A stretch of DNA of 53,339 nucleotides from Pseudomonas agarici. Lineage in GTDB: Bacteria; Pseudomonadota; Gammaproteobacteria; Pseudomonadales; Pseudomonadaceae. Location of the stretch: the NCBI RefSeq assembly GCF_900109755.1, contig NZ_FOAR01000033.1, positions 1-53,339 on the forward strand, in the 5' to 3' direction. The notes beneath the pieces are model-generated. The model was given only the letters and a program-made list of their open reading frames with translations. It was not told the origin of the DNA and searched no databases. Numbering within the stretch: position 1 is the first letter of the stretch; each line of letters opens with the position of its first letter. Shown piece by piece: positions 8,780 to 17,708 of the stretch. The position numbers were made by a program, and so were the translations under genes.

Positions 8780-9149
8780 GCGCGGTTTTACCTTGCTGGA
8801 AGTCATGGTCGCCTTGGCGGTATTCGCTCTGCTTGCCGCCGCCGTGCTGTCGGCCAGTCAGTATGTATTGCAGCAGGCCGGCACCCTGCAGGAGCGTCTT
8901 TTCGCCAGTTGGCTGGCGGATAATCAGTTGACCGAGCTGCGTCTGCAACCTTCTGTGGCGCCGGGTCGGCAGCAACTGGTGCGACACTTCGACCGACGTC
9001 AATGGCGCCTGAGTCAAAGCCTGACACCAGCGTTCGATAAACGCCTGATCAAGGTCGAATTGGAAGTCCGCCTCGGCGACAGCCAGCACGTGGTGTATCG
9101 CGGCACAGGCTGGTTGCCGAACGTGGAGGGTTTGTCCCGGAATGAATAG
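8769..9149 (+). CDS. gspI: T2SS minor pseudopilin GspI
   Basis: The leader MRAERG and helix FTLLEVMVALAVFALLAAAV identify a type IV pilin-like protein. I take the ATG at 8769, which gives a normal six-residue leader; a longer reading from 8733 would bury the cleavage site behind 18 residues. About 126 aa, the usual GspI size. It overlaps both gspH and gspJ. GspI, J and K form the tip complex that starts pseudopilus assembly. Confidence 0.9.
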   Translation: MRAERGFTLLEVMVALAVFALLAAAVLSASQYVLQQAGTLQERLFASWLADNQLTELRLQPSVAPGRQQLVRHFDRRQWRLSQSLTPAFDKRLIKVELEVRLGDSQHVVYRGTGWLPNVEGLSRNE

Positions 9150-9687
9150 GTCAGCCGGCTTTACCTTGCTGGAGCTGGTTATCGCCCTGGCGATTTTCAG
9201 CCTGCTAAGCCTCGGCTGCTGGCAGTTGTATGACGGGCTATTGCGGGTCCAGAGCCAGGTGTCCCAGCACCAACAGGCGTTGCGCAACCTGCAACGGGCG
9301 ATCAGCGTGCTTGAACGGGATGTCTTGCAGGTCGCCGTGCCCAGGGACGCGGCGTTGCTGGGATTACGTCAGGGCGTCCTGAGCCTGCAACGGGGCAACT
9401 GGCGCAACCCTCTTGACCAGCCGCGCAGCGAGCGCCAGGAGATCAGCTATCGCCTCGAAGCCGGTACATTGTGGCGACACAGTCGCAGCCCCGAGTCGGC
9501 GACAGTCCAGCGACAGGTCCTGCTCGCGGATGTACGGCGATTGCAGTGGCGATTCTACGACGCCAAGCTCGGTTGGCGTGGCGACTGGCCAACCACGGCC
9601 AGTCAGCCTCGGGCCCTTGAGATCACCTTGTCCACCGGACGCTTCGAACAGATCCGCCGGGTCATCCCGTTGCCGGAGGGCCCATGA
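9142..9687 (+). CDS. gspJ: T2SS minor pseudopilin GspJ
   Basis: Leader MNRSAG then FTLLELVIALAIFSLLSLG with Glu at +5, followed by a globular domain of GspJ type with the late pattern LEITLSTGRFEQIRRVIPL. 181 aa. It overlaps gspI by 8 nt and gspK by 4 nt (ATGA). It is expected in the I-J-K tip complex. Confidence 0.92.
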   Translation: MNRSAGFTLLELVIALAIFSLLSLGCWQLYDGLLRVQSQVSQHQQALRNLQRAISVLERDVLQVAVPRDAALLGLRQGVLSLQRGNWRNPLDQPRSERQEISYRLEAGTLWRHSRSPESATVQRQVLLADVRRLQWRFYDAKLGWRGDWPTTASQPRALEITLSTGRFEQIRRVIPLPEGP

Positions 9688-10544
9688 TGCCAATGCCACA
9701 GCGTGGGGTGGCGTTGATCAGCGTGCTGTTGATCATGGCCCTGGCGCTGCTGCTGACCGCCGGCCTGCTGCGCAGCCATCGCCTGACCTTGCACAGCAGC
9801 GCCCAACATATCCATCAGGTGCAACTGCGACAGTGGGCACTCGCGGTGGAAGATTGGGCCGGGCAGCTTCTGCACAACCCACAGCTGGCCGCGACGCAGA
9901 ACATCAACTTGTCCCAGGAGTGGGCTCGCCAGCCAGTGGCTTTCAACATTCCCGACGCCCAAGTGCGGTTGGAAATCGAGGACCTGGCCGGGCGCTTCAA
10001 CCTGACCCCGTTGCTCAGGCCCGGCAAGGCCGACGAAATTATTCTCGCTCGTTGGGCACGGTTGCTTGAATTGCTGGAAATTCCAGCCATCGATCTTACG
10101 CCGCTGCGGGGCACCGAAGTCAGCGACCCGAGTCAACTGCGGCTGATTCCTGGCGTGGACCGGACGAGCCTGCAACGCCTGTTGCCTTGGATCGCCCTGT
10201 TGCCGGGCGATGCGACCCTGAATATCAACACCGCTGGCGTGCTGCTGCTGTCGACCCTGGAAGGCGTGGCGGCCACCGAGGCCCGGACGCTGATCCAGCA
10301 ACGTCCCGCCGAGGGATACCTCGATGCAGGTGCTTTTGCGCTGGTCTCCGGTCTTCAGGGCCGGGGCATCGCCAGCCATGGCTTGGGTGTCGGCAGTCGC
10401 TGGTTCAGAGTTACCGTGGACGTCAGCGCCGGACGCAATCACCTACGGCTGGTCAGCGATCTGGAGCGCGACCCGAAAACCCATCGCATGCGCGTAGTAC
10501 AGCGCCGTTTTCCAGCCCCGACCCACAGTGAACCGCCGTCATGA
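9684..10544 (+). CDS. gspK: T2SS minor pseudopilin GspK
   Basis: The largest minor pseudopilin, capping the pseudopilus. The leader MMPMPQRG precedes VALISVLLIMALALLLTAGLL; Glu at +5 is replaced by Ser, as is normal for GspK. A large insert domain follows, with the typical LEIEDLAGRFNLTPLL and TLNINTAGVLLL motifs. 286 aa. Overlaps of 4 nt with gspJ and gspL. Confidence 0.94.
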   Translation: MMPMPQRGVALISVLLIMALALLLTAGLLRSHRLTLHSSAQHIHQVQLRQWALAVEDWAGQLLHNPQLAATQNINLSQEWARQPVAFNIPDAQVRLEIEDLAGRFNLTPLLRPGKADEIILARWARLLELLEIPAIDLTPLRGTEVSDPSQLRLIPGVDRTSLQRLLPWIALLPGDATLNINTAGVLLLSTLEGVAATEARTLIQQRPAEGYLDAGAFALVSGLQGRGIASHGLGVGSRWFRVTVDVSAGRNHLRLVSDLERDPKTHRMRVVQRRFPAPTHSEPPS

Positions 10545-11635
10545 ACCACTGGCTTTACCTTTATCCCTCCGGGCTCGATATGCCGGGTACCGACTGGCCG
10601 GTTGCTTGCTGGCGGGGCGCCGAGGAGCCGAACGAAATGACCCTCGTCGAGGCCGCCAAGGCATTGGCGGGACAGTCCATACGAGTGGTCCTGCCGATGG
10701 AAGCGTGTAGCTGGTTACGCAGCGAGCCATGGCCCGGGCGGCGGCAACCGACCGTCCAGGCGCTGGCTTATGCGATTGAGGAGCAATTGGCGGATGACTT
10801 GGAAAACCTGCATATCGCCGTGGGCCTGGCTGACCAGGCGCGTCGTTACCCGGTGCTGGTGATCGATACGGGGTGTCTGCGCGCTATCGTCGACCTGCTA
10901 GAGGGGTTGGACCTGCACCTCGCCAGCGTCCAGGTCGATGCTGAATTGCTGCCGGCTGATCAGGCCTATGGCGTCTGGTGGGGCGGTCGCTGGCTGTTCG
11001 GTGGTGCAGCGCAGGTACGCCTGGCGTTGCCGGCGTCGACGTTACAGTGCCTGCGCCCGCGACTGCCGGTCGATGTTTGCTGGTTGGGACCGTCGCAAGC
11101 GTCCGAGGTCCGGGCGCTGCTGACATCGGCGCAGAGCACGGACTTGCTCCAGGGTGCGTTTCGACGCACCGGCGGTCGCCGACCCTGGCCGCTGTTGCTG
11201 GTTTCGACGCTGGCGCTGTTCGCCCTGTCCTGGGGCTTTACCCAGGCACGCAGCCAGTACCTTGAAGACACCGCCGCGCATTTGTATGAGCAAAGTGTCC
11301 AACGTTTTCAAGCGCTCTACCCGGAGCAGACCCGTATTGTCGATCTGTCGGCGCAACTCAAGGGGTTGGCTGCTGGCGATGCACAAGCACCCCGGCAAAT
11401 GGCGCGCCTGGTGCAACTGGTCGAACAGGTGGTCGGTGGCGCCAGCGTCGAGGTGCAGCGCATCGAGTACCGGGCCACTAAAGGTTGGACGGTGGTGCTG
11501 ACGGCGAACAGTTTCACGGAGTTGGAGCAACTGCGTGAACGCGGACGACAAAGCGCGCTGCCGGTCCATCTGGGCAGCGCGAGCAAGGACCGCCAGCGCG
11601 TGCAAGCGGTGCTGACCCTGGAGGAGAACGGATGA
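10541..11635 (+). CDS. gspL: T2SS inner-membrane protein GspL
   Basis: Links the ATPase GspE to the membrane platform. A cytoplasmic actin-like domain (about 1-205) is followed by one membrane helix (PLLLVSTLALFALSWGFTQA) and a periplasmic ferredoxin-like domain. 364 aa; sequence conservation in this family is low, so position between gspK and gspM plus the domain layout carry the call. ATGA overlap with gspM. Confidence 0.88.
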   Translation: MNHWLYLYPSGLDMPGTDWPVACWRGAEEPNEMTLVEAAKALAGQSIRVVLPMEACSWLRSEPWPGRRQPTVQALAYAIEEQLADDLENLHIAVGLADQARRYPVLVIDTGCLRAIVDLLEGLDLHLASVQVDAELLPADQAYGVWWGGRWLFGGAAQVRLALPASTLQCLRPRLPVDVCWLGPSQASEVRALLTSAQSTDLLQGAFRRTGGRRPWPLLLVSTLALFALSWGFTQARSQYLEDTAAHLYEQSVQRFQALYPEQTRIVDLSAQLKGLAAGDAQAPRQMARLVQLVEQVVGGASVEVQRIEYRATKGWTVVLTANSFTELEQLRERGRQSALPVHLGSASKDRQRVQAVLTLEENG

Positions 11636-12102
11636 TCGGGCGTCTGTATGCTGCTGTTGCGCCAATGCTGGGCGAGCGTTGGCGAGGCTTGGCCCGGCGA
11701 GAGCGCCAGCTATTGGGCGGGCTGGGTATTTTCCTTCTGGCGGTGATACTGTTCAGCGGCCTCTGGCAGCCGACGCAACAGCGTCTGGAGCAGGCACAAC
11801 GGCTGTATCAACAACGCTTGGCCCTGGCCGCCGAGGTACAGCGTGCCCGACCGGCGGCGGTACGGTCGGCCTCGACGCAACCGTTATCGACCCGTCTCGG
11901 CGAGACCGCGTTGGCCGCCGGGCTTGAATTGCAGCAATTGGACCAGGAGGGGCAGTCGCTGCGCGTGACGATCTCGGGAGACGCCCTGACCCTGCTCGGC
12001 TGGCTGGACCAGATCGAACAGGGCGCAGCGTTGTTGCAGACCCTGAGCCTGGAAAAGCGCGACAAGCTGCTGGAGGCGAAGGTAGTGTGGACGAGCCCTT
12101 AG
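11632..12102 (+). CDS. gspM: T2SS inner-membrane protein GspM
   Basis: The last gene of the operon. A single N-terminal membrane segment (LGGLGIFLLAVILFSGLW, about 29-46) follows the typical RGLARRERQLL stretch, then a coiled segment and a small periplasmic domain. 156 aa. The operon ends here without gspN or gspO, and only 16 nt separate it from the end of the convergent MFS gene; no hairpin was seen in between. Confidence 0.88.
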   Translation: MIGRLYAAVAPMLGERWRGLARRERQLLGGLGIFLLAVILFSGLWQPTQQRLEQAQRLYQQRLALAAEVQRARPAAVRSASTQPLSTRLGETALAAGLELQQLDQEGQSLRVTISGDALTLLGWLDQIEQGAALLQTLSLEKRDKLLEAKVVWTSP

Positions 12103-12118
12103 TTCAGCCGGCCAAGGT

Positions 12119-13396
12119 TCAGGTTGGATGGTTAGCGGGCAGCACCGGCAATCGCGCCAGCTTCAGCGCCACCAGCAAGGCCACCACCAGCAGTCCACCG
12201 ATAAACAGGCCAATGCCGTTCCAGCCCGCGTAATGCCAGGCCACGCCGCCCAGGGTGCCGGCGACGCTGGAGCCGGCGTAATAGCTGAACAAGTAGAGCG
12301 ACGACGCCTGACCCTTGGCTTTCAGCGCCCGACGCCCGATCCAACTGCTGGCCACCGAGTGAGCACCGAAGAAACCGAAAGTGAACAACAGGACCCCGAC
12401 GATCACCACTGTTAGAGGCAGGGCCATGGTCAGCGCGATCCCCACCAGCATGATCAGGATCATCGTCCACAGCACCTTGCGCCGGCCCAGTTTGTCGCCC
12501 AGGGAACCAATTTTCGCCGAACTGTAGATCCCTGACAGATAGACAATCGACAGCAGGCCGACAAAGGCCTGGCTCAGGCTGTAGGGTTCGGCCAGCAGGC
12601 GATAGCCGATGTAGTTGAACAGTGTCACGAAGGCACCCATCAACAGAAAACCTTCGAGGAACAGCCACGGCAGGCCGGCGTCGCGAAAGTGGATGGTGAA
12701 GCCATTGAGCAAGTTGCGGGTATTGAGCCTGCTGGGGCGGAAGTTGCGCGATGGCGGCAGGATCTTCCAGAACAGGGTCGCCGCAATCAGCGCCAGGCCG
12801 CCGATCAGCAGCAGGGCGGTGTGCCAACTGACGAAGTCGATCAGTACCCCGGCGATCAGTCGCCCGCTCATCCCGCCGATGGCGTTGCCGCCGATATACA
12901 AACCCATCGCCAGGCCAATGTGCTGGGGGTGAATCTCCTCGCTCAGATAGGTCATGCCGACCGCCGCCAGGCCGCTCAACGACAGCCCCACCAGCGCTCG
13001 CATCAGCAACACGCTCTGCCAGTTGGGCATGAACGCTCCGAGGAGGGTGAACAGTGCCGCGCCGAACAAAGCGACCACCATCACCGGCTTGCGCCCCAGG
13101 CTATCGGAAATCGGCCCGGTGATCAGCAGGCCGATGGCAAGCATCGCGGTGGCCACCGACAGGATCAGGCTGCTTTGGGCGGCGTTGATACCGTATTCCT
13201 CGGACAGCACCGGCATCATCGGCTGCACGCAGTACAGCAGGGCGAAGGTGGCGAAGCCGCCGCTGAGCAGTGCCAGGACCGTGCGCCTGAACGCCGGAGT
13301 ACCTTTTTCGATATAGCTGACATTGGGTTGGGCGACAACATCGTCCGGCGCGCCAGGGGAAATTTCGTGGAGCAGTGAAGCAACAGCAGTTTTCAC
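12119..13396 (-). CDS. MFS transporter, YnfM-like
   Basis: A 12-helix major facilitator transporter. Signature loops are visible (LLITGPISDSLGRKPVM between helices 2 and 3; KIGSLGDKLGRRKVLWTM in the second half). Overall it resembles the YnfM/arabinose-efflux group of drug or metabolite exporters. I prefer the GTG at 13396 because GAGGT lies 6 nt upstream; the ATG at 13441 has no ribosome site. About 425 aa. Its substrate is unknown. YnfM genes are often divergent from a LysR regulator, and a possible remnant of one faces it here. Confidence 0.85.
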   Translation of the reverse strand: MKTAVASLLHEISPGAPDDVVAQPNVSYIEKGTPAFRRTVLALLSGGFATFALLYCVQPMMPVLSEEYGINAAQSSLILSVATAMLAIGLLITGPISDSLGRKPVMVVALFGAALFTLLGAFMPNWQSVLLMRALVGLSLSGLAAVGMTYLSEEIHPQHIGLAMGLYIGGNAIGGMSGRLIAGVLIDFVSWHTALLLIGGLALIAATLFWKILPPSRNFRPSRLNTRNLLNGFTIHFRDAGLPWLFLEGFLLMGAFVTLFNYIGYRLLAEPYSLSQAFVGLLSIVYLSGIYSSAKIGSLGDKLGRRKVLWTMILIMLVGIALTMALPLTVVIVGVLLFTFGFFGAHSVASSWIGRRALKAKGQASSLYLFSYYAGSSVAGTLGGVAWHYAGWNGIGLFIGGLLVVALLVALKLARLPVLPANHPT

Positions 13397-13514
13397 GGAG
13401 GACCTCGGGAGGAGCGGCCGATCAGGCAATGGAAAAAGCATATAGCTGGCTAACTATTCTTTCCAATATATTGTTCGATCTGTCTGATAGGTTTGGCGAT
13501 TCAATGAGGTATTT

Positions 13515-13590
13515 GTGCAATGGGAGCAGGTGCGCCACTTCATTGCGTGGTCGAGGATGCTGGTCAGGGCATTCACCTCGACCTTTTTTT
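13515..13590 (+). pseudogene. Possible LysR-family regulator remnant (N-terminus only)
   Basis: GAGGT at 13506-13510 precedes a GTG at 13515, which opens VQWEQVRHFIA, close to the first helix of LysR regulators. The match breaks at about 13548; shifting frame by one base restores VVEDAG, also LysR-like, after which similarity stops. It sits 118 nt from the MFS start on the opposite strand, the normal place for a divergent LysR gene, and ends against the aryl polyene operon. The match is only about 17 codons long, so the call is tentative. Confidence 0.35.
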
Positions 13591-13624
13591 GCGGAATCGT
13601 TTTCTCCACCAACGGCGAAAAAAA

Positions 13625-14851
13625 TCAGGACCAGCGACGAAACACCAACGAGGTGTTCACACCGCCAAAGGCAAAGTTGTTGTTCATCACATATTCGTTG
13701 CTCATCTGCCGAAACTTGCCGCGCAGGTAGTCCAGCTCGCCGCATTGTGGGTCGAGCCGGTCGAGGTTCAGGGTATGGACGTAGCTGTCGCGGTTCATCA
13801 TCTCGATGCTGAACCAGGACTCCAGTGCGCCGCAGGCGCCCAGGGTGTGGCCCAGGAAACTCTTCTGCGAACTGATGGGCATGCGGCTGCCGAACAGGCT
13901 CTGGGTCGCCAGGGTCTCGGCGATATCGCCTTGTTCGGTGGCGGTGCCGTGGCCGTTCACGTAGCCGATGGCATCGGGGCTAAGACCCGCGTCCTCCAGC
14001 GCCAGCTCCATGGCCCGACGCATGGTGGTCTGCTCCGGTCGAGTGGCGTGCTGGCCGTCGGCGTTACTGCCGAAACCGACGATTTCCGCGTGAACAGTGG
14101 CGCCTCGAGCCTGGGCATGTTCAAGCTCCTCAAGCACCAACATACCGCCGCCTTCACCGATCACCAGGCCGTCGCGGTCGCTGTCGTAGGGACGCGGGCT
14201 GGTGTGCGGCGCATCGTTTTTCAGGCTGGTGGCGTAGAGCGCGTCGAACACCATGGCTTCGGTCGGGCACAGCTCTTCGGCGCCGCCGGCGAGCATCAGC
14301 GGCAGGCGGCCGAACTTGATCGCTTCGTAGGCATAGCCGATGCCCTGGCTGCCGCTGGTGCAGGCACTGGAAGTGGGGATCAAGCGCCCAGTGAGGCCGA
14401 AAAAGATGCTGATATTGGCCGCCGTGGTGTGGGGCATCATGCGCACGTAGGAGTTGGCGTTCAGTCCCTCGGCCACGGAGTTGATCAGCATCATGCCAAA
14501 GGCCTTGATCTCGTCGGTGCTGCCGGTGGACGAACCGCAGGCCACGCCCATGCGCCCGTCGCGGATGCTCGTGTTGTCCAGCAGACCGGCATCGGCCAGG
14601 GCCATTTCCGCAGCGCCGACGGCGAAGCGCGAGACCCGGCCCATGCTCCGCAATTGCTTGCGGGTCCAGTGGGAGGGCACCGCATAGTCATCGATGGGGC
14701 CGGCCAGGCGAGTGTTCAGTTCAGTGAAGCGATCCCACTCATCCATGCGCCGGATGCCGCTGCGGTTGGCGCGAAAGTGGGCTTCGATACTGGCCCAGTC
14801 GCTGCCCAGCGAGGTAATGCCAGCCATGCCGGTGACGACGACGCGCTTCAT
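13625..14851 (-). CDS. apeO: Aryl polyene ketosynthase (ApeO-type, FabF fold)
   Basis: Beta-ketoacyl-ACP synthase expected to pair with the chain-length-factor protein encoded at the other end of the operon and extend the polyene chain. The catalytic triad is intact: Cys164 (SSACTSG), His301 (NGHGTATE) and His335 (LGHTLG). I start at the ATG at 14851, which shares one base with the upstream ketoreductase stop (TGATG); an in-frame start two codons earlier is possible. 408 aa. It is the last gene of the 16-kb minus-strand operon. The ape symbols here are assigned by role, using names from characterised APE systems. Confidence 0.88.
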   Translation of the reverse strand: MKRVVVTGMAGITSLGSDWASIEAHFRANRSGIRRMDEWDRFTELNTRLAGPIDDYAVPSHWTRKQLRSMGRVSRFAVGAAEMALADAGLLDNTSIRDGRMGVACGSSTGSTDEIKAFGMMLINSVAEGLNANSYVRMMPHTTAANISIFFGLTGRLIPTSSACTSGSQGIGYAYEAIKFGRLPLMLAGGAEELCPTEAMVFDALYATSLKNDAPHTSPRPYDSDRDGLVIGEGGGMLVLEELEHAQARGATVHAEIVGFGSNADGQHATRPEQTTMRRAMELALEDAGLSPDAIGYVNGHGTATEQGDIAETLATQSLFGSRMPISSQKSFLGHTLGACGALESWFSIEMMNRDSYVHTLNLDRLDPQCGELDYLRGKFRQMSNEYVMNNNFAFGGVNTSLVFRRWS

Positions 14852-15579
14852 CAGCACAGGCCTCCGTTGACAGCCAAAACCTGGCGGGTGATATAGGCCG
14901 CTTCCGCCGACATGAGAAAGTTTACCGCTCCGGCGACTTCTTCAGCAGTGCCCATGCGCTGTGCGGGAATCATTTTCAGCAGCTCTTGCACGGGCACGTT
15001 TTCATCGAGCATGGCGGTGTCGATCAGGCCCGGAGCGACGCAGTTGACGGTGATCCGGCGTTTGCCCAACTCGATGGCCAGGGCCTTGGCGGCGCCGATC
15101 AAGCCGGCTTTCGAGGCACTGTAGTTGACCTGGCCGCGATTGCCGATCAACCCCGAGACCGAGGTGATGCAGACGATCCGCCCGGCGGCGCGGCGGCGGA
15201 TCATCGGCATCATCAGCGGATGCAACACGTTGTAGAAGCCGTCGAGGTTGGTGCCTAGCACCTGGTCCCAGTCGTCTTCGGAGAGGGCCGGAAAGGCGCC
15301 GTCGCGGGTCAAGCCGGCATTGAGCACCACGCCGTAGTAGGCACCGTGGGCCTCGACATCGGCTTCGAGAATTGTTCGACAGGTCGGGCGGTCGGACACA
15401 TCGAATTGCAGCACCCGGGCATTGCGCCCCATGGCCTGGATTGCGGCTTGTACCGCGTCGGCTTCGGCGCGGCCACTGCGGCAATGCAGTACCAGGTCAT
15501 GGCCGGCCTGGGCCAGGCGCAGGGCGATAGCGCGGCCAATGCCACGGCTGGACCCGGTGACCAGAATGGATTCAGTCAT
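14851..15579 (-). CDS. apeQ: Aryl polyene 3-ketoacyl-ACP reductase (ApeQ-type, FabG-like)
   Basis: A short-chain dehydrogenase that reduces the beta-keto group after each extension. The cofactor motif TGSSRGIG is at residues 8-15, NAG at 87-89, and the catalytic residues Asn111, Ser140, Tyr153 and Lys157 (YSASK) are all present. 242 aa, normal for FabG. It overlaps the upstream dehydratase gene by 8 nt and the downstream ketosynthase by one base. Confidence 0.9.
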   Translation of the reverse strand: MTESILVTGSSRGIGRAIALRLAQAGHDLVLHCRSGRAEADAVQAAIQAMGRNARVLQFDVSDRPTCRTILEADVEAHGAYYGVVLNAGLTRDGAFPALSEDDWDQVLGTNLDGFYNVLHPLMMPMIRRRAAGRIVCITSVSGLIGNRGQVNYSASKAGLIGAAKALAIELGKRRITVNCVAPGLIDTAMLDENVPVQELLKMIPAQRMGTAEEVAGAVNFLMSAEAAYITRQVLAVNGGLC

Positions 15580-16036
15580 GCTTGGATTCCTCTGATTCGT
15601 TGAGATAAGCGGCGGCCAGTGGCGGACGGAACACGTTCAGGCGGGCCGAGGCACGGATAGCCGGGCCGGTCAGCAGGCATTCGAACACGCCCATGCCGTT
15701 GCCGTCTTCCAAGGAGCGTTGGGCGTGAATGGTCAGCTCGCTGCCTACTGGGAAGTGTGCCACGTTGCACTCGAACTTGCGGGTGCCGAGCAGGAATCCA
15801 AGCTCCACCGGCCGGTTCGCGCCACGGGCGTGGCAGCCGGCATAGGCGGCCACGCTTTGGGCCATCAGTTCGATTGCGATCCAGGCCGGTAGGCTGCCGT
15901 CCTCGCGACTGAACAGGCCGTCTGGGCGCACGGTGAGACGCGTATGGATCTGTTCTTCATCGAACGCCAGGACTTGCTCGATCAGGATCATGTCGCCGGC
16001 GTGGGGCAGCAATTGGGCGAGCGACCAATCGATCAT
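15572..16036 (-). CDS. apeP: Aryl polyene hotdog dehydratase (ApeP-type)
   Basis: A 3-hydroxyacyl-ACP dehydratase of the hotdog fold. His12 in LLPHAGDMILIEQ and Glu56 in AIELMAQSVAAYAG match the FabA/FabZ catalytic pair. 154 aa. In characterised APE systems ApeP works with ApeI; here the ApeI-like domain is fused to the acyl ligase further up the operon. It is coupled by a 4-nt ATGA overlap to the upstream ketosynthase. Confidence 0.87.
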   Translation of the reverse strand: MIDWSLAQLLPHAGDMILIEQVLAFDEEQIHTRLTVRPDGLFSREDGSLPAWIAIELMAQSVAAYAGCHARGANRPVELGFLLGTRKFECNVAHFPVGSELTIHAQRSLEDGNGMGVFECLLTGPAIRASARLNVFRPPLAAAYLNESEESKHD

Positions 16037-17229
16037 GGCGCGTCTCCGATAATCAGGCTGACGTTGTTGCCACCGAAGGCAAACGAGTTGCTCATTAGCC
16101 GGCGTGGGGCCGTGGGATCGAGACGCTGGTGTGCGTCGACCCAGTTCAACGGCGGCAGCGCCGGATCCGGCTGGCCGTCCCAGATATGAGGTGGCAGCGC
16201 GCCGCTCGGGTTGTCAGCACTCAGGGTCAACCAGCAGAACGCCGCTTCCAGCGCCCCGGCGGCGCCGAGGGTATGGCCGGTCATGGGCTTGGTCGAAGAG
16301 CATGGCACGCCGTCTGGGAACAGGCCGGCCACCGCCAGGCTTTCCATGGCATCGTTGTGCTGGGTCGCGGTGCCGTGCAGGTTCAGGTAGGCGATCTGCG
16401 CCGGCTGCAGGCCGGCTTTGTGCAGGGCCTTGGCCATGGCACGCGTCGCCCCCTGGCCACTCGGTTCCGGGGCTGAGATATGGTACGCGTCGCTGCTGGC
16501 ACCAGCGCCCAGCAGGGCCAGCGGCTGCGCCTCGGTGGCCCGTCTGCTCATCAGGAACAACACGGCGGCTTCGCCGATATTGATACCGTTGCGGTTGACC
16601 GAGAACGGATTGCAGCGTTGCCCCGACACCGCCTCCAGCGAAGTGAAGCCGTTGAGGGTCAGTTTGCACAGACTGTCGACTCCGCCGCACAGGACAGCAT
16701 CGCACAGGCCCAGGTCGATTAGGCGCTGGGCGCTCATCAGCGCGCGGGCGCTGGAGGTGCAGGCGGTGGAAATCACATAGGCCGGGCCGCTCAGTTGCAA
16801 CCAATCGGCGAGAAAGTTGGCCGGGGCGCCCAGTTCCTGTTGCTGGTAGTCGTAGTCGCCAGGGAATTGCCGGTTGCGCAAATAATCGGCGATACCGCGA
16901 CTGGCCTCATCAATGCCCGAAGTGCTGGTGCCCAGGACAATACCGATGCGGTCGCGACCATAGGTGTCGATGGCTCGCTGGATCGGCTCGGCGATCTGCA
17001 ACGTGGCCTCCATCAGCAACTGGTTGTTACGACTGCGTTGTGCGCTGAATTCAGGCGGGATCGCCGCCAGCTCACCGCGCACGGCGGCAACCGGCAAGAC
17101 CCGATCAGGAACCCAGCCGCTTTCGTCGCGGATGCCCGAGCAGTCGCCGGCGAACAGGTTGCGGGCGATTTCGCGCTTGCCGCGGCCAAGGGCACAGATC
17201 AGCCCGAGTGCATTCAGGTAGGCGGTCAT
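16033..17229 (-). CDS. apeR: Second aryl polyene ketosynthase (ApeR-type)
   Basis: A second complete thiolase-fold condensing enzyme, about 398 aa, with Cys157 (STACTSSAR), His285 (NLHGTATQ) and His319 (MTGHTLGAAG). In known APE clusters ApeR-type enzymes are thought to start chains. I start at the ATG at 17229, whose ATGA overlaps the lipoprotein stop; the frame runs open further upstream but without a ribosome site. Confidence 0.87.
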   Translation of the reverse strand: MTAYLNALGLICALGRGKREIARNLFAGDCSGIRDESGWVPDRVLPVAAVRGELAAIPPEFSAQRSRNNQLLMEATLQIAEPIQRAIDTYGRDRIGIVLGTSTSGIDEASRGIADYLRNRQFPGDYDYQQQELGAPANFLADWLQLSGPAYVISTACTSSARALMSAQRLIDLGLCDAVLCGGVDSLCKLTLNGFTSLEAVSGQRCNPFSVNRNGINIGEAAVLFLMSRRATEAQPLALLGAGASSDAYHISAPEPSGQGATRAMAKALHKAGLQPAQIAYLNLHGTATQHNDAMESLAVAGLFPDGVPCSSTKPMTGHTLGAAGALEAAFCWLTLSADNPSGALPPHIWDGQPDPALPPLNWVDAHQRLDPTAPRRLMSNSFAFGGNNVSLIIGDAP

Positions 17230-17708
17230 GGTGTGCCCTCGTTCAGCGGGCTGATGCGGTAATGCAGACCTTGCGACAGCTCGAGGCTGAAATCCAGCGG
17301 CTGTCGATAACGAACCTGCCACTGTTCACCGAGGCTGCGTTGTGCCGGCTGCTGGCGGGCAGTCGGATAGTTATCAGGCAACTCGGCGGGCGGTGTCAGC
17401 GCGAACAGCAGCGCGGCGAAGAGTTCGAGGGCCTGCGGGTTGGGTGGCAGCAGGCCGTCGGCCTGCCAGTCGCCGTCATGCAGGCGCTGGCGTGCCAGTG
17501 GGATACCCAGCGGGTCCATCAACGACCAGCGCAGGCCACCGGCTTCGCGCTGGATCACCAGCAGCCAGTCCTGTCGTGCGCCGTCCTGCTCGCGTTCGAT
17601 ATGCAATTGCAGAGGCAGGGGCAGGGTCGGCGTATGCGCGGGCAATGGCAGTCGGCTGGCGCAGGCGCCCAGCAACAGGAAGCAGCTCAGCAGCAGTGCG
17701 CGAATCAT
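17226..17708 (-). CDS. DUF3261 lipoprotein of the APE cluster
   Basis: The ATG at 17708 gives a lipoprotein signal peptide, MIRALLLSCFLLLGACAS, with the lipobox LGAC and lipidation Cys at about residue 17. The mature part (about 143 residues) carries the LDFSLELSQGLHYRISPL ending seen in DUF3261 proteins, which recur in aryl polyene clusters with a LolA-like protein and an MMPL exporter. It is probably part of polyene delivery to the outer membrane; the exact role is unknown. It is bounded by ATGA overlaps on both sides. Confidence 0.82.
   Translation of the reverse strand: MIRALLLSCFLLLGACASRLPLPAHTPTLPLPLQLHIEREQDGARQDWLLVIQREAGGLRWSLMDPLGIPLARQRLHDGDWQADGLLPPNPQALELFAALLFALTPPAELPDNYPTARQQPAQRSLGEQWQVRYRQPLDFSLELSQGLHYRISPLNEGTP

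Noticed and set aside
7130..8806. A 558-codon minus-strand frame over gspF-gspH
   Set aside because: Antisense to three well supported gsp genes; Gln/His-rich translation with no recognisable domain.
13520..14896. A 458-codon plus-strand frame over the ApeO gene
   Set aside because: It is antisense to a clear ketosynthase with all catalytic residues, and its composition (Ala/Gly/Gln/His-rich) is typical of a shadow frame.
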